From Carettochelys insculpta (Eukaryota; Chordata; Testudines; Carettochelyidae), in assembly GCF_033958435.1 (NCBI RefSeq), contig NC_134138.1:204919298-204983297 (forward strand): DNA of 64,000 bases, given 5' to 3'. Of the stretch, positions 34,426 through 44,881 are shown piece by piece. The translations under genes and the position numbers were made by a program. Position 1 is the stretch's first letter; every line of letters starts with the position of its first letter. A model generated the notes under the pieces. It did no database searches, was not told the DNA's origin, and was given only the letters and a program-made list of their open reading frames with translations.

Positions 34426-36410
34426 GGCTAAGTCTACACTAGAGCAATCTGTTGGCAGAAGTTACTGTTTGAAGAAAAACCTCTGTCGACAGAGAGTGGC
34501 TGCACAGCCTGGCAGCTCTCTCAACAGAACAGACCCCCCAGCCCATGTCAGACAGGGTCGCGTGGCTGGCAAGCCCTTTCAGGAGCCTCAGCCAGGCATG
34601 CCCTTAAAGGACCCCCATAAACACATTCCCTGCCCATGCCAAGGCTTGCTTACCTCCATGAGGGATGGCAGAGCCAGTGCAGGGCTCACATGCTTGCTGA
34701 GAGAGAGTCTGAGCTTTCCAGTTCGCCATGGTGCCAGAGCAGCTCCCGGCCTTGCACTGGACTTACTGCCAGGTGCTCAGGTGATCGCAGCCATCCTCTA
34801 CCCCTTCTGGTGGGATAGACCTGCCACTGGGATCACGGCACATGCCCTCGGTGCCCCAGGGCCCCACACACGTCTACCCCTCTGGGTGACAAGAAGGGTC
34901 TGGAAGTACACTACCAGTTCTGACTGGTGGGCCCAGCTGGTCATGGGACAGGGGAATGCCCAGCAGTGGCTCCATAACTTCAGCTTGAGGAAGGACACCT
35001 TCCTGGAGCTCTGCACTTAGCTCACCCCTGACCTCCTCAGACAGGTCACCTGGATGCAGCCCACCATCCCCCTGGAGAAATGGGTCACCATCCCCTCTGG
35101 AAGCTTGCCAACCTGGAGAGCTACTGCTTCACTGGGCACCAGTTTGTCATGGGGTGGTACACCATCAGTGCCATCCTCGTCCAGGTAAGGTATGTGCAGG
35201 CTGCAGGCCCTTTATGGGGGCAGAGATGGCAAGGGGAGCCCTGCCCAAAGGGAACCCTCAGAGAGCAGTGTTGGGGGGGCTGAGGGGGTCGAGCTGGGGA
35301 TGGGGAAAGACTTATCCCTGGGGGGACAATACTGTTCCACCCTCACACAGACCTGCTGCTGGGGAGTTAGCCCCATGGGAAGGTGGGGTGCCCAGAGAGC
35401 CCAGGGGGGAAGGGAGATGTGAAGGGGCCAGGGAGCCCACCAGGGACCAGGGACACCCTGTCTCATTCCCTCACGTGTGTGTTCGGCCTTTGCCCCATGC
35501 AGGTAGTGATGGCAGTCAATACCATCCTGCTCTGGAGGGTCATCTGCTGCTCAGACCTGGACACAGTCATGGCCAACTTTACCATCCTGGGTTCCCCAAC
35601 AGCTTCTCTGCCACCGATAGGACCCACATCCACAGCTATGCCCTGGACCACAGCACGGTACACTACATCAACCACAAGAAGTACTACTCCATCATGCTGC
35701 AGGACCTGGTCAACCACTGTGGACAGTTCCTTGAGGTTTGTGTTGGGTAGTCAGGCCAGGCATATGGTGTGTGGATGTTCTGCAACTCTGGCCTGTGCCA
35801 AAGGATGGAGGTGGGCAACTACATCCCTTGCCAGGAGCTGACCTTTGGGGATGTGCTGATGCCACTCTGCATTGTGGGGGATAACACCTACCCCCTCATG
35901 CCCTGGCTCATGAGGCCCTCCACTGGTCACCTGAACCCCACCCAGGACCTCTTCAATACCCACCTCAACCAGGTCAAGTGTGCCTTTGGCAGTCTGAAGC
36001 CATGGTTTAGGTGCCTGCTGACTTGGCTGGACATGGGGGAGTGCAGTGTCCCTCAAATCGTGGCCTCCTGTTATGCCCTTCACAACCTTGTGGAGGGGAA
36101 GAGGAAGGCCTTCCTCCCGGGGTGGGGGGCCAATGCCACCATGGCTGTGAGCAGCTGGGTGTGGCTCCCATTCACCAAGCCCACAGAGACAGACTGCAGG
36201 TCCAGATGCTCTAAGGGACAGCTTCTCCCATGGCCCCCAATGACCCTCCCCATGGCACCCCTGGACAAAGTCTTGGGCCTGCAGCCCCACTCTGACCCCA
36301 TCATGACCCCTCCCTTCCTCCACTCACGCTATGATTGCTGTGGACAGGAAGTTTCCCTGGGCAGATGGCCAGCACCATGGAGGACTGTTCTGTAGACAAA
36401 ATGCACCCCC
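34426..36410 (+). mobile_element. Decayed autonomous Harbinger of a second lineage
   Basis: Left end GGCTAAGTCTACACTAGAGC followed by CTGTTGGCAGAAGTTACTG and TCTGTCGACAGAG, the subterminal wording of the TGTCAACA-type MITEs at 37386, 53575 and 56159. The interior carries a Harbinger transposase relic on the plus strand. The right inverted end was not found; the copy stops being recognisable near 36410 (TCTGTAGACAAAATG). Confidence 0.75.
34880..36140 (+). pseudogene. Harbinger transposase pseudogene (second lineage)
   Basis: Collinear with the intact transposase at 27208-25807 but broken. Exon 1 part: RRVWKYTTSSDWWAQLVM, QQWLHNFSLRKDTFLELCT then a stop at 35018. A possible donor GTAAGG lies at 35185-35190 and a possible acceptor CCCATGCAG at about 35494-35502, with an intron of about 310 bp. 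Exon 2 part: FPNSFSATDRTHIHSYAL keeps the first Asp in a T-D-R context (normally LDG). After a stop come LCIVGDNTYPLMPWLM, with the second Asp present, and VKCAFGSLKPWFRCLLTWLD, where the catalytic Glu (VERxFG) is replaced by Cys-Ala. Several stops and frameshifts. Clearly dead. Confidence 0.75.
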
Positions 36411-36530
36411 AGAGCTGACAATTAGCATTTTTTGTAAAAAAAGAAAAAAAAAAGGGTTGAATGCCTGTCTAAAATACAGGACTGTCCCAGTGAAAACAGG
36501 ATAGATGGTCACCCTATTTTGGAGGTACTC
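36411..36530. mobile_element. TAGGGTGACCAT-type repeat end
   Basis: Reverse complement reads ATAGGGTGACCATCTATCC, TTCACTGGGACAGTCCTG. This is the left end of a hAT-like family I recognise in turtles. The other end is not identified. Confidence 0.4.
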
Positions 36531-36831
36531 TGAGGTCTTCCACGGGTTCCATCAACTCATCTAGATATTTGCCTAGTGTTACATCAGGCTATATAAAACA
36601 CACAAGTAAAGTTCATTCATTGTGACTTGTATCTATCATTTCATATGCCTTATGCTGAAATGTAAGTACAATATTTCTAGTCCTATTAATTTATTTGATA
36701 ATAAGATGGTAGAAAGTCAGCTGGTTTTCAGTAGTAATCTTGTGTGATATTTTTGCGTATTTTTCTAAGTAGTTTTTAAGTGAGGTGTAACTTGGTGGTA
36801 TGCAAAACAAATTGGACTCCTGAAAAGGGTA

Positions 36832-36945
36832 CAGATGTTTCTCAACCAGAGGTATGCACCTCCTTTGGGGTATGCAGCAGAAGTCTGGGAGTACTTATAA
36901 TTTTTTAAATTGGTACTTTATAAAAAAGCAGGTTGAGAAACACTG
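36832..36945. mobile_element. Short hAT MITE (TTTCTCAACC ends)
   Basis: Ends CAGATGTTTCTCAACC and, inverted, CAGTGTTTCTCAACCTGC, 114 bp. Flanks do not show a convincing 8-bp duplication, so the element is old or the ends are slightly misplaced. Confidence 0.6.
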
Positions 36946-37385
36946 TTCTACAGCACCGTGAATGGTGTGGAAGACATTGACACTTGACACCTTCTCTCAA
37001 TAGATGTACTGACACTGTCACAACGTATGAAACGCATTTGCTCTGTGCATAGCCACATACCATCCAGAGCTTCATGGGAGTGAATGCCATTCTTTCTTCT
37101 CCAGGGTGGCAGTAAGTGGTGCAGCCTGGCACTCATAATCCCTCCTGTCCCTCACATCCATAGGACAGTTGGGGTGGCCACCTCAGTTGAAACCTAATCA
37201 GCACAGAATAGAATGGAAGAGAAAGAGAACATAGGAAGGGTAAGAAAAACAAATGGAGAATGAAATGGAACAGGGATAGAAAGGGAAAGGGACAGATTAG
37301 AAAGAAAAGACTGGAGTTCAGTGAACAAATTTCAAACAGTTCCATAGGATGGGAAAAAATGGAGCTGAGGAGATCTAGACATCTA

Positions 37386-37638
37386 GGCTATGTCTAATCT
37401 AGAAGTATCTGTCTACAGAAGTTACTGTTGGAAGAGATCTTCTGACAGAAATTCTGTCAACTGATCATGTCTACACATAAAAGCGGATCTATCTTTTGAT
37501 CCACTGTGTCAGCAAAAGGGCCCCCCAGAATGTCTACACAGCTTTTTTGACAAAATGCATTTTGTGTGTAGATGCTCCACAAGTTTTATCAATAAAACCT
37601 CAGTTTTGTCTACAAAACTCTCTAGTGCAGATGCAGCT
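37386..37638. mobile_element. TGTCAACA-type Harbinger MITE
   Basis: Starts GGCTATGTCTAATCTAGAAG and ends in TCTCTAGTGCAGATGCAGC, with internal inverted TCTGTCTACAGAAGTTACTG and GTTTTGTCTACAAAACTC. It is the same family as 56159-56415, in the opposite orientation. The left flank is CTA; the right flank is mutated. Confidence 0.65.
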
Positions 37639-38234
37639 TTGTAGTGAAGCAGAAGAAAGGCACTGAACCACTCCACAGAGCAGGATTTCCCAACCTATGG
37701 GTCGGGATCCAAACATGGGTCGCAATTACATTTCAAAAGGGTTGCCATCTGGGCTGGGTGGCTCCACAGGTGTCTATTAAGAAGTCACACACACTAACAG
37801 CCATCAGGCAGTTAAGCCAATCAATTAAATTGAGAACAACTTCAGCTGCAGGGCAGAAAACTGCATACCTGAGGCACGGTGTCCAGGTCAGGTAAGGTGG
37901 GGCCCTGAGTCTGAGGTTGGAAGAGAGGGAGAGAGAGCTGATCAGCTCCCTGGCTTCCAGCCTCTGCAGGAGATGGGGTCCCTGCAGGCCCCAGGAGGGT
38001 TCCTGCAGGTTGGCTTCCAGCTGTGGGGGTCGGGGGTCCCTGCCAGCCCTGGCCAGAGTTCCTGCGACTGGCTTCACTGGCCAGGGCTCTGCCCCAGCCA
38101 GATTCTAGACACGGGAGGTCTGGGTCTCTCCTCCCCAGGCCCAGCTGCGGCTCTGCTCCAGCCAACTTCCAGCTGCGTGGATCCCTGTGCCTCCCCTAAC
38201 TCTCTCCAGCCTGTGAGTGACTCCTAGCCCCTGA

Positions 38235-38499
38235 TCAAAAGAAAAAGCAGTCAAGTAGCACTTTAAAGACTAGCAAAATAGTTTATTAGGTGATGAGCTT
38301 TCGTGGGACAGACCCACTTCTTCAGACCATAGCCAGACCAGAACAGACTCAGAACAGACTGTTCTGGTCTGGCTATGGTCTGAAGAAGTGGGTCTGTCCC
38401 ATGAAAGCTCACCTAATAAACTATTTTGCTAGTCTTTAAAGTGCTACTTGACTGCTTTTTCTTTTGATAGTGTATAGACTAGCACGTCTTACTCTCTGT
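38235..38499. mobile_element. Inverted dimer of PLE tails (family B)
   Basis: The left arm, in minus orientation, runs from TCAAAAGAAAAAGCAGTCAAG to about 38345; the right arm is its near-perfect reverse complement to TAGACTAGCACGTCTTAC. Both arms contain the CTGAAGA...GAAAGCTCA hammerhead-like core and the TTAGTCTTTAAAGTGCTAC-type tail. Flanks TCCTAGCCCCTGA match over 13 bp at 38222-38234 and 38500-38512, although the surrounding minisatellite contains the same wording, which weakens this one case. Confidence 0.75.
38380..38411 (+). ncRNA. Hammerhead-ribozyme-like motif in PLE dimer
   Basis: CTGAAGA (38380-38386), one extra A, GTGGG (38388-38392), loop TCTGT, CCCAT (38398-38402, one wobble), GAAA (38403-38406). 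The opposite arm (about 38305-38336, minus strand) has a perfect GTGGG/CCCAC stem. Helix III is weak in this family. Confidence 0.4.
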
Positions 38500-38713
38500 T
38501 CCTAGCCCCTGACTGTGACTCTCCTAGCAGCCTCTAGCCCCCTCCAGCCCCTGAGGGTAATTCCCCTAGACCCTGAGTGCAACACCCGTAGCCCACTTCA
38601 GCCCCTCTGTGACTCCTAGCCCCTGAATGACTCCTCTAGCCACCTCTAGCCCCCTCTAGCCCTTGAGTGTGACTCTCCTAGCCCCTGATTGTGGGGTTTA
38701 AGCCGGGGAAGCA

Positions 38714-39775
38714 GTTTCATAGAATCATAGGGCTGGAAGAGACCTCAGGAAGTCATCTAGTCCAGCCCTCCACTTCAAGCAGGATTGACCCCAACTAAGT
38801 CATCCCAGCCAGGACCTTGTCAAGCCAGGACTTAAAAACCTCTGGGGATGGAGAATACACCACCTCTCTAGGCAACGCATTCCAATGCTTCACCACCCTC
38901 CTGGTGAAGTAGTTTTTCCTAATACCCAACCTACTCCTCTCCTTCTGTAACTTCAGACCATTGTTTCTTGTTCTGCCACCTGCCACCACTGAGAAAAGTT
39001 TCTCTCCATCCTCTTTAGAAGTCCCCTTCAGGAAGTTGAAGGCTGCTATTAAATCACTCCATTAAATCAGTCTTCTCTTCTGTAAACTAAATAAGCCCAA
39101 ATCCCTCGGCCTCTCCTCATAGGTCCTGTGCTCCAGTCCCTTAATCATTTTTGTTGCCCTCCACTGGACCTGCTCCAGTACATCCACACCTTTTTATACT
39201 GGGGGGGCCCAAAACTGGACACAGTATTCCAGATGTGGCCTCACCAGTGCTGAATAGAGGGGAACAACCACTTCTCTAGATCTGCTTGCAATGCTCCTTC
39301 TAATGCATCCTAATATGCCGTTAGCCTTCTTGGCTACATGGGCACACTGTTTACTCATATCCAGTTTTTCATCCACCATAACCCCTAGTCCCTTTCCACT
39401 GTACTCCTGGTTAGCCAATCAATCTCCAGCCTATAACAATGCTTGGGATTCTTCCGTCCCAGGTGCAGGACTCTACACTTCTTCTTGTTGAACCACATCA
39501 GATTTCTTTTGGCCCAATCCTCCAATTTATCCAGGTCACGCTGGATCCTATCTCTACCCTCCAATGAACCTACCTCTCCCCCTAGCTTAGTGTGGTCTGC
39601 AAACTTGCTGAGGGTGCAATCCAGACCCTCATCCAGATCATTAATAAAGATGTTGAACAACACTGGCCTCAGAACTAAGCTTTGGGGCACTCCACTTGAA
39701 ACCAACCGCCATCCAGATAATGAGTTTGGGGATGAGTGTCTATCTACCACCACAACTCTGATTAACTATAGTGAA
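38714..39775 (-). mobile_element. CR1 LINE, 5'-truncated, minus strand
   Basis: About 1.06 kb of CR1 in minus orientation, from the 3' tip (TCATAGAATCATAGGGCTGG on the plus strand) back into the ORF2 reverse transcriptase. It is nested in the hAT element 37681-40007 and is the best-preserved CR1 in the window. Confidence 0.88.
38795..39753 (-). pseudogene. CR1 ORF2 reverse transcriptase C-terminal fragment
   Basis: Minus-strand frames give, in order, [20 protein letters not shown] then [11 protein letters not shown] (39753-39385), [20 protein letters not shown] and [20 protein letters not shown] (39418-39194), and KNYFTRRVVKHWNALPREVV with FKSWLDKVLAGMT at the C-terminus (38989-38795). These are the CR1 RT palm and the conserved C-terminal block. 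The catalytic FADD box reads FADH, so the second Asp is mutated. A frameshift lies near 39410 and a second disruption between 39190 and 38990. 5'-truncated and inactive. Confidence 0.85.
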
Positions 39776-40007
39776 TGTAGTGTTGTTATTTAATTCATAT
39801 ATTTCCCCTTTTCTATGAAATAACTATTATGAATCTATAAACATGAGAGGACACAATTTTATATTCTTGCATCAGGTGCAAAATTAGCTACTTACACCTC
39901 TGCCACTCTTCCCCCCACCCCCACCCCATTTTTGAATTGCCTTGGGTCACCAAGTCTTCCTGAATTGTCAGAATGGGTCCCTGTCTGGAAAAGGTTGGGA
40001 ACCACTG

Positions 40008-40040
40008 GAATGGGGAAAGGGGAAAGGGGAAAGGGGAATG
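40008..40040. repeat. (AAAGGGG)n microsatellite
   Basis: Repeated GGGGAAA units directly at the right end of the hAT element. Confidence 0.8.
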
Positions 40041-40207
40041 GAGTGAAGGAAGAAATGAAGAACAGACAGAACCAAAGAGATAAGTAGTGTGTTAATTTTA
40101 TTGTACTTTATAATAAGGCTATTAGTTAAATGGAAGACTGTTAAAACACTCAGCATTTGAGTATGCATTTTTAAATATCCTATTGTGGTATTTATAAATA
40201 TACAGTC

Positions 40208-40336
40208 ACACTGTCCCATGAAAGCTCATCACCCACTAAATTATTTTGTTAGTCTTTAAAATGCTACTGGACTGCTTTTTTTGTTTTGTTTTGTTTTGAG
40301 AGTATATAGACTAGCACAGCTATCTCTCTGTTATAC
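40208..40336 (+). mobile_element. Single PLE tail (family B), plus strand
   Basis: CTGTCCCATGAAAGCTCATC, then TTTTGTTAGTCTTTAAAATGC and TAGACTAGCACAGC to TCTCTGTTA. One arm only, without the inverted partner and without the CTGAAGA box; it begins inside the hammerhead-like hairpin. Confidence 0.7.
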
Positions 40337-40340
40337 TCTG

Positions 40341-40819
40341 AGGAGTATTTAACGGGAAATACACAAGGGTGTCCGGGGCAGAATATGTTTGCTTTAAGTA
40401 TTTGTTTGCTATCAGATACTGGAGTGATGTCTGCCTTAGAAAAATGAAGATAGTTAACTAAATGTGATCACTTATTCTGTGTGGGCCATGTTCTCTCCTC
40501 TCCTAGCTCAGCACATATAAACACTATAGTGATAGGTAGAAGCAAAATAACCAACTTTAAAGCCTCAGGGAGACAGGCCAAGTGGGGGTGAAATATAGCT
40601 ACACAAAAGTATCTGCCACAAACTGGCAAGAAGGTTGCATAGAAGAAATAAAAGGACTCAAAAGCAAGGGAAAATGGGATTTGGCCTAAAAGATAAGATA
40701 AAATAAAAATTGGAGCAACTCACTGATGAGGGAACTCTGACTTACCAAACCTGATAGACCTGCTTTTTTCAGTCACTTGAAGAACTGCCGGTGGGGTCTG
40801 TAACAAAATACTGATTCAA
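40341..40819. other. Unassigned non-coding stretch
   Basis: No gene or repeat recognised. Confidence 0.5.
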
Positions 40820-41045
40820 ACCAAAGCAGAATGACAGGGCCAGACGAATACCCAGAGACCAGCTACTCCAAGACAGGCCCATAAAAGCCAAGAACAGAAC
40901 ACCACTGGTCATCACCTACAGCCCCCAACTCAAACCACTGCAATGAATTATTAAAGACCTACAACCGATCCTTACTCAGGATGCCACGCCCCAGAAGGCC
41001 CTAGGTGACAGGCCTGTTCTCTCCTACAGACATCCTCCCAACCTT

Positions 41046-41336
41046 ATGAGGATTCTCACCAACAGCCACAGTCTATACCTCAGGAACACCAGTCCTGGAA
41101 CTTTTCCTTGCAACAAAGCCTGCTGCCAGCTTTGTCCACATATCCTTTCTGGAGATACCATCACTGGACCTAGCCATGTTATTCACAGAATCACGGGCAC
41201 ATTCTCATGTTCCTCAACTAACATGATATATGCCATCGGGTGCCAACAGAGCCCAGATGCTTTGTATATTGGACAGACTTCAAACTCTCTTAGACAAAGA
41301 GTTAATGGGCACAAAAAAGACATCAAACACTCCTGA
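41046..41336 (+). pseudogene. PLE GIY-YIG endonuclease remnant
   Basis: The frame reads MRILTNSHSLYLRNTSPGTF, then CCQLCPHILSGDTITGPSHV, then NMIYAIGCQQSPDALYIGQT and LRQRVNGHKKDIKHS before a stop. The IYAIGC...LYIGQT...R..NGHKKDI order is the GIY-YIG core of PLEs, with the CxLC linker motif upstream. The stop follows immediately after the core, where other PLEs continue with V-G-x-H-F, and traces of that continuation (ATTTTAATGGAGTGGGCC) lie beyond it in another frame. Inactive. Confidence 0.75.
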
Positions 41337-41698
41337 TCCACAGACCTGTTAGCCAGCATTTTAATGGAGTGGGCCATTCTGTTAATGACTTAAGTTTGCG
41401 TGCTATTGAAGAGGAATTTTAAAACACTCTTGAAAGAGAGTCTGCTGAACTCTCTTTTATATTCAAATTCAACTCATTAACACGTGGTTTGAACCGGGAT
41501 GGGAATTTTCTGGGTCACTATAGGGTCTTGTTTGCATACTTGTCTTAATCTAATTCTTGACTTCCCCCCTCCACGCATTTTGCCCCTCTAGTCTCTCATT
41601 TGCTCACCTTGACAATTTTTTTTCTGATTTGTCCACCTAATTACTGTTTTTGGTTCCCTGTACCTTAAATATTGAGACTGTTCTGGTATGGCTATTGT

Positions 41699-41735
41699 CT
41701 GAAGAAGTGGGTCTGTCCCACGAAAGCTCACCAAA
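41699..41735 (+). ncRNA. Hammerhead-ribozyme-like motif in PLE tail
   Basis: CTGAAGA (41699-41705), extra A, perfect 5-bp stem GTGGG/CCCAC (41707-41711 with 41717-41721) closed by TCTGT, GAAA (41722-41725), then GCTCACC. Boxes I and II follow the hammerhead consensus CTGANGA...GAAA. Helix III is at most two pairs here, and the extra base after box I departs from the consensus. Confidence 0.42.
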
Positions 41736-41789
41736 TAAATTGTTAGTCCTTAAAGTGCTACTTGACTGCTTTCTTGTTTCTATGGAAAG

Positions 41790-42760
41790 AAAAAACAGTG
41801 TAGTGATGGAGGGCATCAGTTTGTTTGTTGGCGGTATTGTGCAGCTAGTAGTAAAATGTCATTAAATTTCTGAAATTTGTAGATGATATTCTCATACAAA
41901 CAGCATGTATTGGATGAAGTACTAGCTCTATGTTGGACTTTTTTTTTATGATGGACAAAGAAGATTTAATCACTAGACTGGAAATCGGAGGTTGCCTGGG
42001 GCCCAATGATCATGACCTGATTACATTCAATCCGAACAAACCACCTACAATCTTAACTAGTATTCTATATATACATGCGCACACGCACACACACTTGTTG
42101 CTTCACTAGGACTAATTTCTGAATGAAGAGGAAAATTTCCCAAAACTTGAGGGGAAAGGAGGATATTAAACAGCATTTATTTGGGAGAAAGGTTTTTAAG
42201 TCAGCAGACCCTGCTAACCTGCACCCAAAAATACTAACTGAGATCTCTGAAACAAAAAATAAAACAAAAACAACAACAACCAAAGTCTGGCCTGTTTACA
42301 TTCATTTTTAAGAAATCTTGGAACATCAGTAGATTCACAGTGTTGTAAAGGTGTGCTAATGTTGTGCCAATACTCAGAAAGGGTGGACAGGTTGCCTCAG
42401 ATAATTATAGGCTAGCTGGCCTGGCATCAGTCCCAGGCAAAATAATGGAAAAGCTGATGCAGGGTTCAATAATGAAGAAAAAAATGACTGGAATAAAAAT
42501 AACTGTATAGCAGTAATACACAAACATTTGTAAGACTTTTTTAGTACTAATATTTTGTTAGTCTTTAAAATACTATGAGTGCTGTTTTGTTTTTTTAGTA
42601 CTGCTTAACATTTTCATTTAATAAATACCACTATACAGTTCAATAAAGAACATGACATAAATGGATTAAGAAGTGCCTACCTGCCATATCGCAAAGTATT
42701 TTCCATAGTAACTATATGGGACCAAATTATTCCTTGGTTTAATTCTCCTGACTTTATTGT
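41790..42760. other. Unassigned; PLE tail fragment at 42545-42600
   Basis: TATTTTGTTAGTCTTTAAAATAC followed by TGTTTTGTTTTTTTAG at 42548-42598 is a decayed family B PLE tail. The segment near 42385-42460 has GATAATTATAGGCTAGCTGG and AATAATGGAAAAGCTGAT wording of a LINE or processed transcript, not classified. The remainder is unrecognised. Confidence 0.4.
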
Positions 42761-42764
42761 GGGC

Positions 42765-43605
42765 TTGTCTACACTGCCACTTACAGCTCTGAAACTTTCC
42801 TCTCTCAGGGGCATAAAAAAACATATCTCTGAATGATGCAAATTTCATGGCTCTGAAGTGGAAGTGTAGATAGTGCTATCGCAGGGATTCCCAACCTATG
42901 GGTCAGGACCCAAATATGGTTCACCATTAGATTTTCTAAGGGTCGCCAGCTAGGCAGCTTGGAGCCACCTGTGGCTCTTTAAGGAGCCATTTGCAGCTCC
43001 TGCCACTGCCACTACTCGTTCCTCCTTCTCCCAGTCCTTGCCCTGCTGCGCTGAAATGGAACTCAATTTAATTTGCTTAACCGCTGGCAGGAGGAATCCG
43101 GCTGTTAAACCAATTAAATTGAGTCCCATTTCAGTGTGGCTGGGCAGGAAACTGCCAGAGCTGCAGGTGGGGGAAGGGAGCAAGAGGGCTGGGGGAGCCG
43201 TGCAGAGGAGGCAGTGGCACGGTGAAGGAACAGTGGGGGGTAGCAGTAGCACTCATCTGAGGTAGGTGGGGGGGCATTTTGGGGCTGCGAGGGGTTGAAG
43301 CCTGGGGGCAGGGGCAAATCAAGATTTACAATTTTTTTCCCCAGGGAAGAACTTCACTCCCCCACCGCCCTGGTTTTGAATTGCCTTGGGTCACAAAGTC
43401 TTACTGAATTGTCAAAGTGGGCTGCTGCCCTCAGAAGGCTGGGAACTGCTGTGCTATAGCTCTGAGAGCCGCACTCCAAATGTGATAGCTATTCCCCTCA
43501 TGGAGGTGGGTTTTTTACAGCACCGGGCGAGCACGACTACACAGCCATGTGAAAGTGCTGCTGCAGCAGTGCCATAATATCAGCTGTGTAGTCTGGATGT
43601 ACACT
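42765..43605. mobile_element. GTCTACAC-ended MITE split by another hAT
   Basis: Left part GGCTTGTCTACACTGCCAC, ACAGCTCTGAAACTTTCCTC, CTCAGGGGCATAAAAAAAC (42765-42881). It resumes after the inserted element with GAGAGCCGCACTCC, TAGCTATTCCCCTCATGGAG and a decayed right end near 43600. The parts join across one copy of the TGCTAT(C/A)G duplication into one turtle MITE family that I recognise by its order of motifs. Confidence 0.65.
42882..43451. mobile_element. hAT MITE nested in another MITE, 8-bp TSD
   Basis: Ends CAGGGATTCCCAACCTATGG and, inverted, CAGCAGTTCCCAGCCTTCTG. Flanks TGCTATCG (42874-42881) and TGCTATAG (43452-43459), 7 of 8 identical. It is the sister of the element at 37681-40007 (shared GAATTGCCTTGGGTCAC near the right end). 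The GC-rich interior has no gene. Confidence 0.8.
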
Positions 43606-44682
43606 GAGTCAGGATACAAAGGTTTCCAGGGGTAGGGATGGAGTCAAATTTGAAATGACTATGCATGTGGTTGCTTTATGAGTAGAAAGTGATGCTTTCT
43701 GTTGCTTATCCTGTGGCTATCTGAGCCTTAAAAAAACTTCCCAAACTCTGTTTTTAAAGCATGCATGTACCTGTTAAATAAATAAATAAAATAAAGATGA
43801 TGTTTTGAAATGACACCATTTCCAATTCACTTTTTCTTGTAATCCCATTCAAAAAGAAAAAAAAAACCCTATAGATTTTCATGCTCTTTGCATGCATCTT
43901 GCCTGAGGGTGTCAGTTGCTAAAATAATTTTTTTTAAATAGTGCATTTTGGTTTTGGGGTGTCTGCTCTTTACTTTGAGTCTGATTTGCCATCAGCACTG
44001 AAAATGAAAAATACTTTATAGTGGTTCTCTGCATGTGTCTTGCCAAAGGGGCGTTAAGAAATTTTCCTGGTTGTTCTTTATGTGTGAGTTCTGAAAAGGT
44101 GCTAAATTGCTGAAGGAAATTAAAATGGGGGGGAAAGTTTCATACACTTGATTTGGAGCAATCTCTAAGTGCAATGTGCCCAGTTGTGCTTAAAATAAAA
44201 ATGCTAGCTGCTCTCTGTGACTTACCCAGGAGTGCTGCAAAAATACACAAAAATAGCCCAGCCTCTGGTGCTCTCTTGCTATTGGGGCTGAGCAGGTGCT
44301 CGTATAAGGAGCTACAGTGCACAAGAGAGGAGAACCTGATGCAGTAGAAACAATATTTTGGACAACCAGTCACGTCTAGCTGTGGAGATTACAGTGGAAC
44401 ATGTCTTTTACTTTTTACATCTTGTAGGGGTTAATCAGATACAGGCTCATATTGGGCTTTCAAAAGGTAATTCCTATTGTCACTTACACAAGTGCCTGCT
44501 CTGCTAATCAATATATCAGCTTGAAGTCCATTTCTTTGATTTTCCTGGATATCTTTGTAAAGCAGTTGACACCTTCTTTGAGTGACATTCAGCTCTATGC
44601 AAAGAATGTAGCGTCTGCCCTAGCACCACTTAGAGCTTGATTGGCTTATTCTGGCATTTAAATGGATAGAATGAGCTCATGC
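43606..44682. other. Unassigned non-coding stretch
   Basis: No gene recognised; several A-rich runs (43776-43796 AATAAATAAATAAAATAAA; 43853-43866). Confidence 0.45.
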
Positions 44683-44695
44683 CTTCTAAAATGCA

Positions 44696-44881
44696 ATCAA
44701 AACAAAAAGCAGTCAAGTAGCACTTTAAAAACTAGCACTTTAAAAACTAGCAAAATAATTTATTAGGTGAGCTTTGGTGGGACAAAGTTCACCTAATAAA
44801 TTATTTTGCTAGTCTTTAAAGTGCTATTTGACTGCTTTTTGTTTTGATAGTATGTAGACTAGCACGGCTCCCTGTCTGTTA
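44696..44881. mobile_element. Inverted PLE tail dimer with perfect 13-bp TSD
   Basis: The left arm (minus) runs from ATCAAAACAAAAAGCAGTCAAG to GGTGAGCTTTGGTGGGACAAAG; the right arm (plus) starts at TTCACCTAATAAATTATTTTGC and ends in TAGACTAGCACGGCTCCC. The arms differ in extent: only the left includes the hairpin and GAAA box (there CAAA-like, mutated). The direct repeat CTTCTAAAATGCA is identical at 44683-44695 and 44882-44894. The left arm has an internal 15-bp tandem duplication (CACTTTAAAAACTAG, twice). Confidence 0.88.

Larger units (their letters stand above)
37681..40007. mobile_element. hAT element enlarged by nested insertions
   Basis: Left end CAGGATTTCCCAACCTATGG and, inverted, right end CAGTGGTTCCCAACCTTTTC. 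Next to the ends it shares GGTCGGGATCC...TGGGTCGC and AATTGCCTTGGGTCACCAAG with the sister copy at 42882-43451. Inside lie a C-rich array of CTAGCCCCTGAGTGTGACTC-like units (about 38200-38700), a PLE dimer (38235-38499) and a CR1 (38714-39775). No 8-bp duplication is visible; the right flank is an AAAGGGG microsatellite that may have erased it. Confidence 0.65.
40820..41785 (+). mobile_element. Penelope-like element with family B tail
   Basis: Plus-strand PLE copy retaining the linker, a GIY-YIG remnant (41046-41336) and the complete start of the family B tail: CTGAAGAAGTGGGTCTGTCC, GAAAGCTCACC, TTAGTCCTTAAAGTGCTAC, TTGACTGCTTTCTTG. It is the only copy here that joins PLE coding sequence to the tail found in the inverted dimers, so it identifies those dimers as PLE-derived. 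5'-truncated before the RT. Confidence 0.75.
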
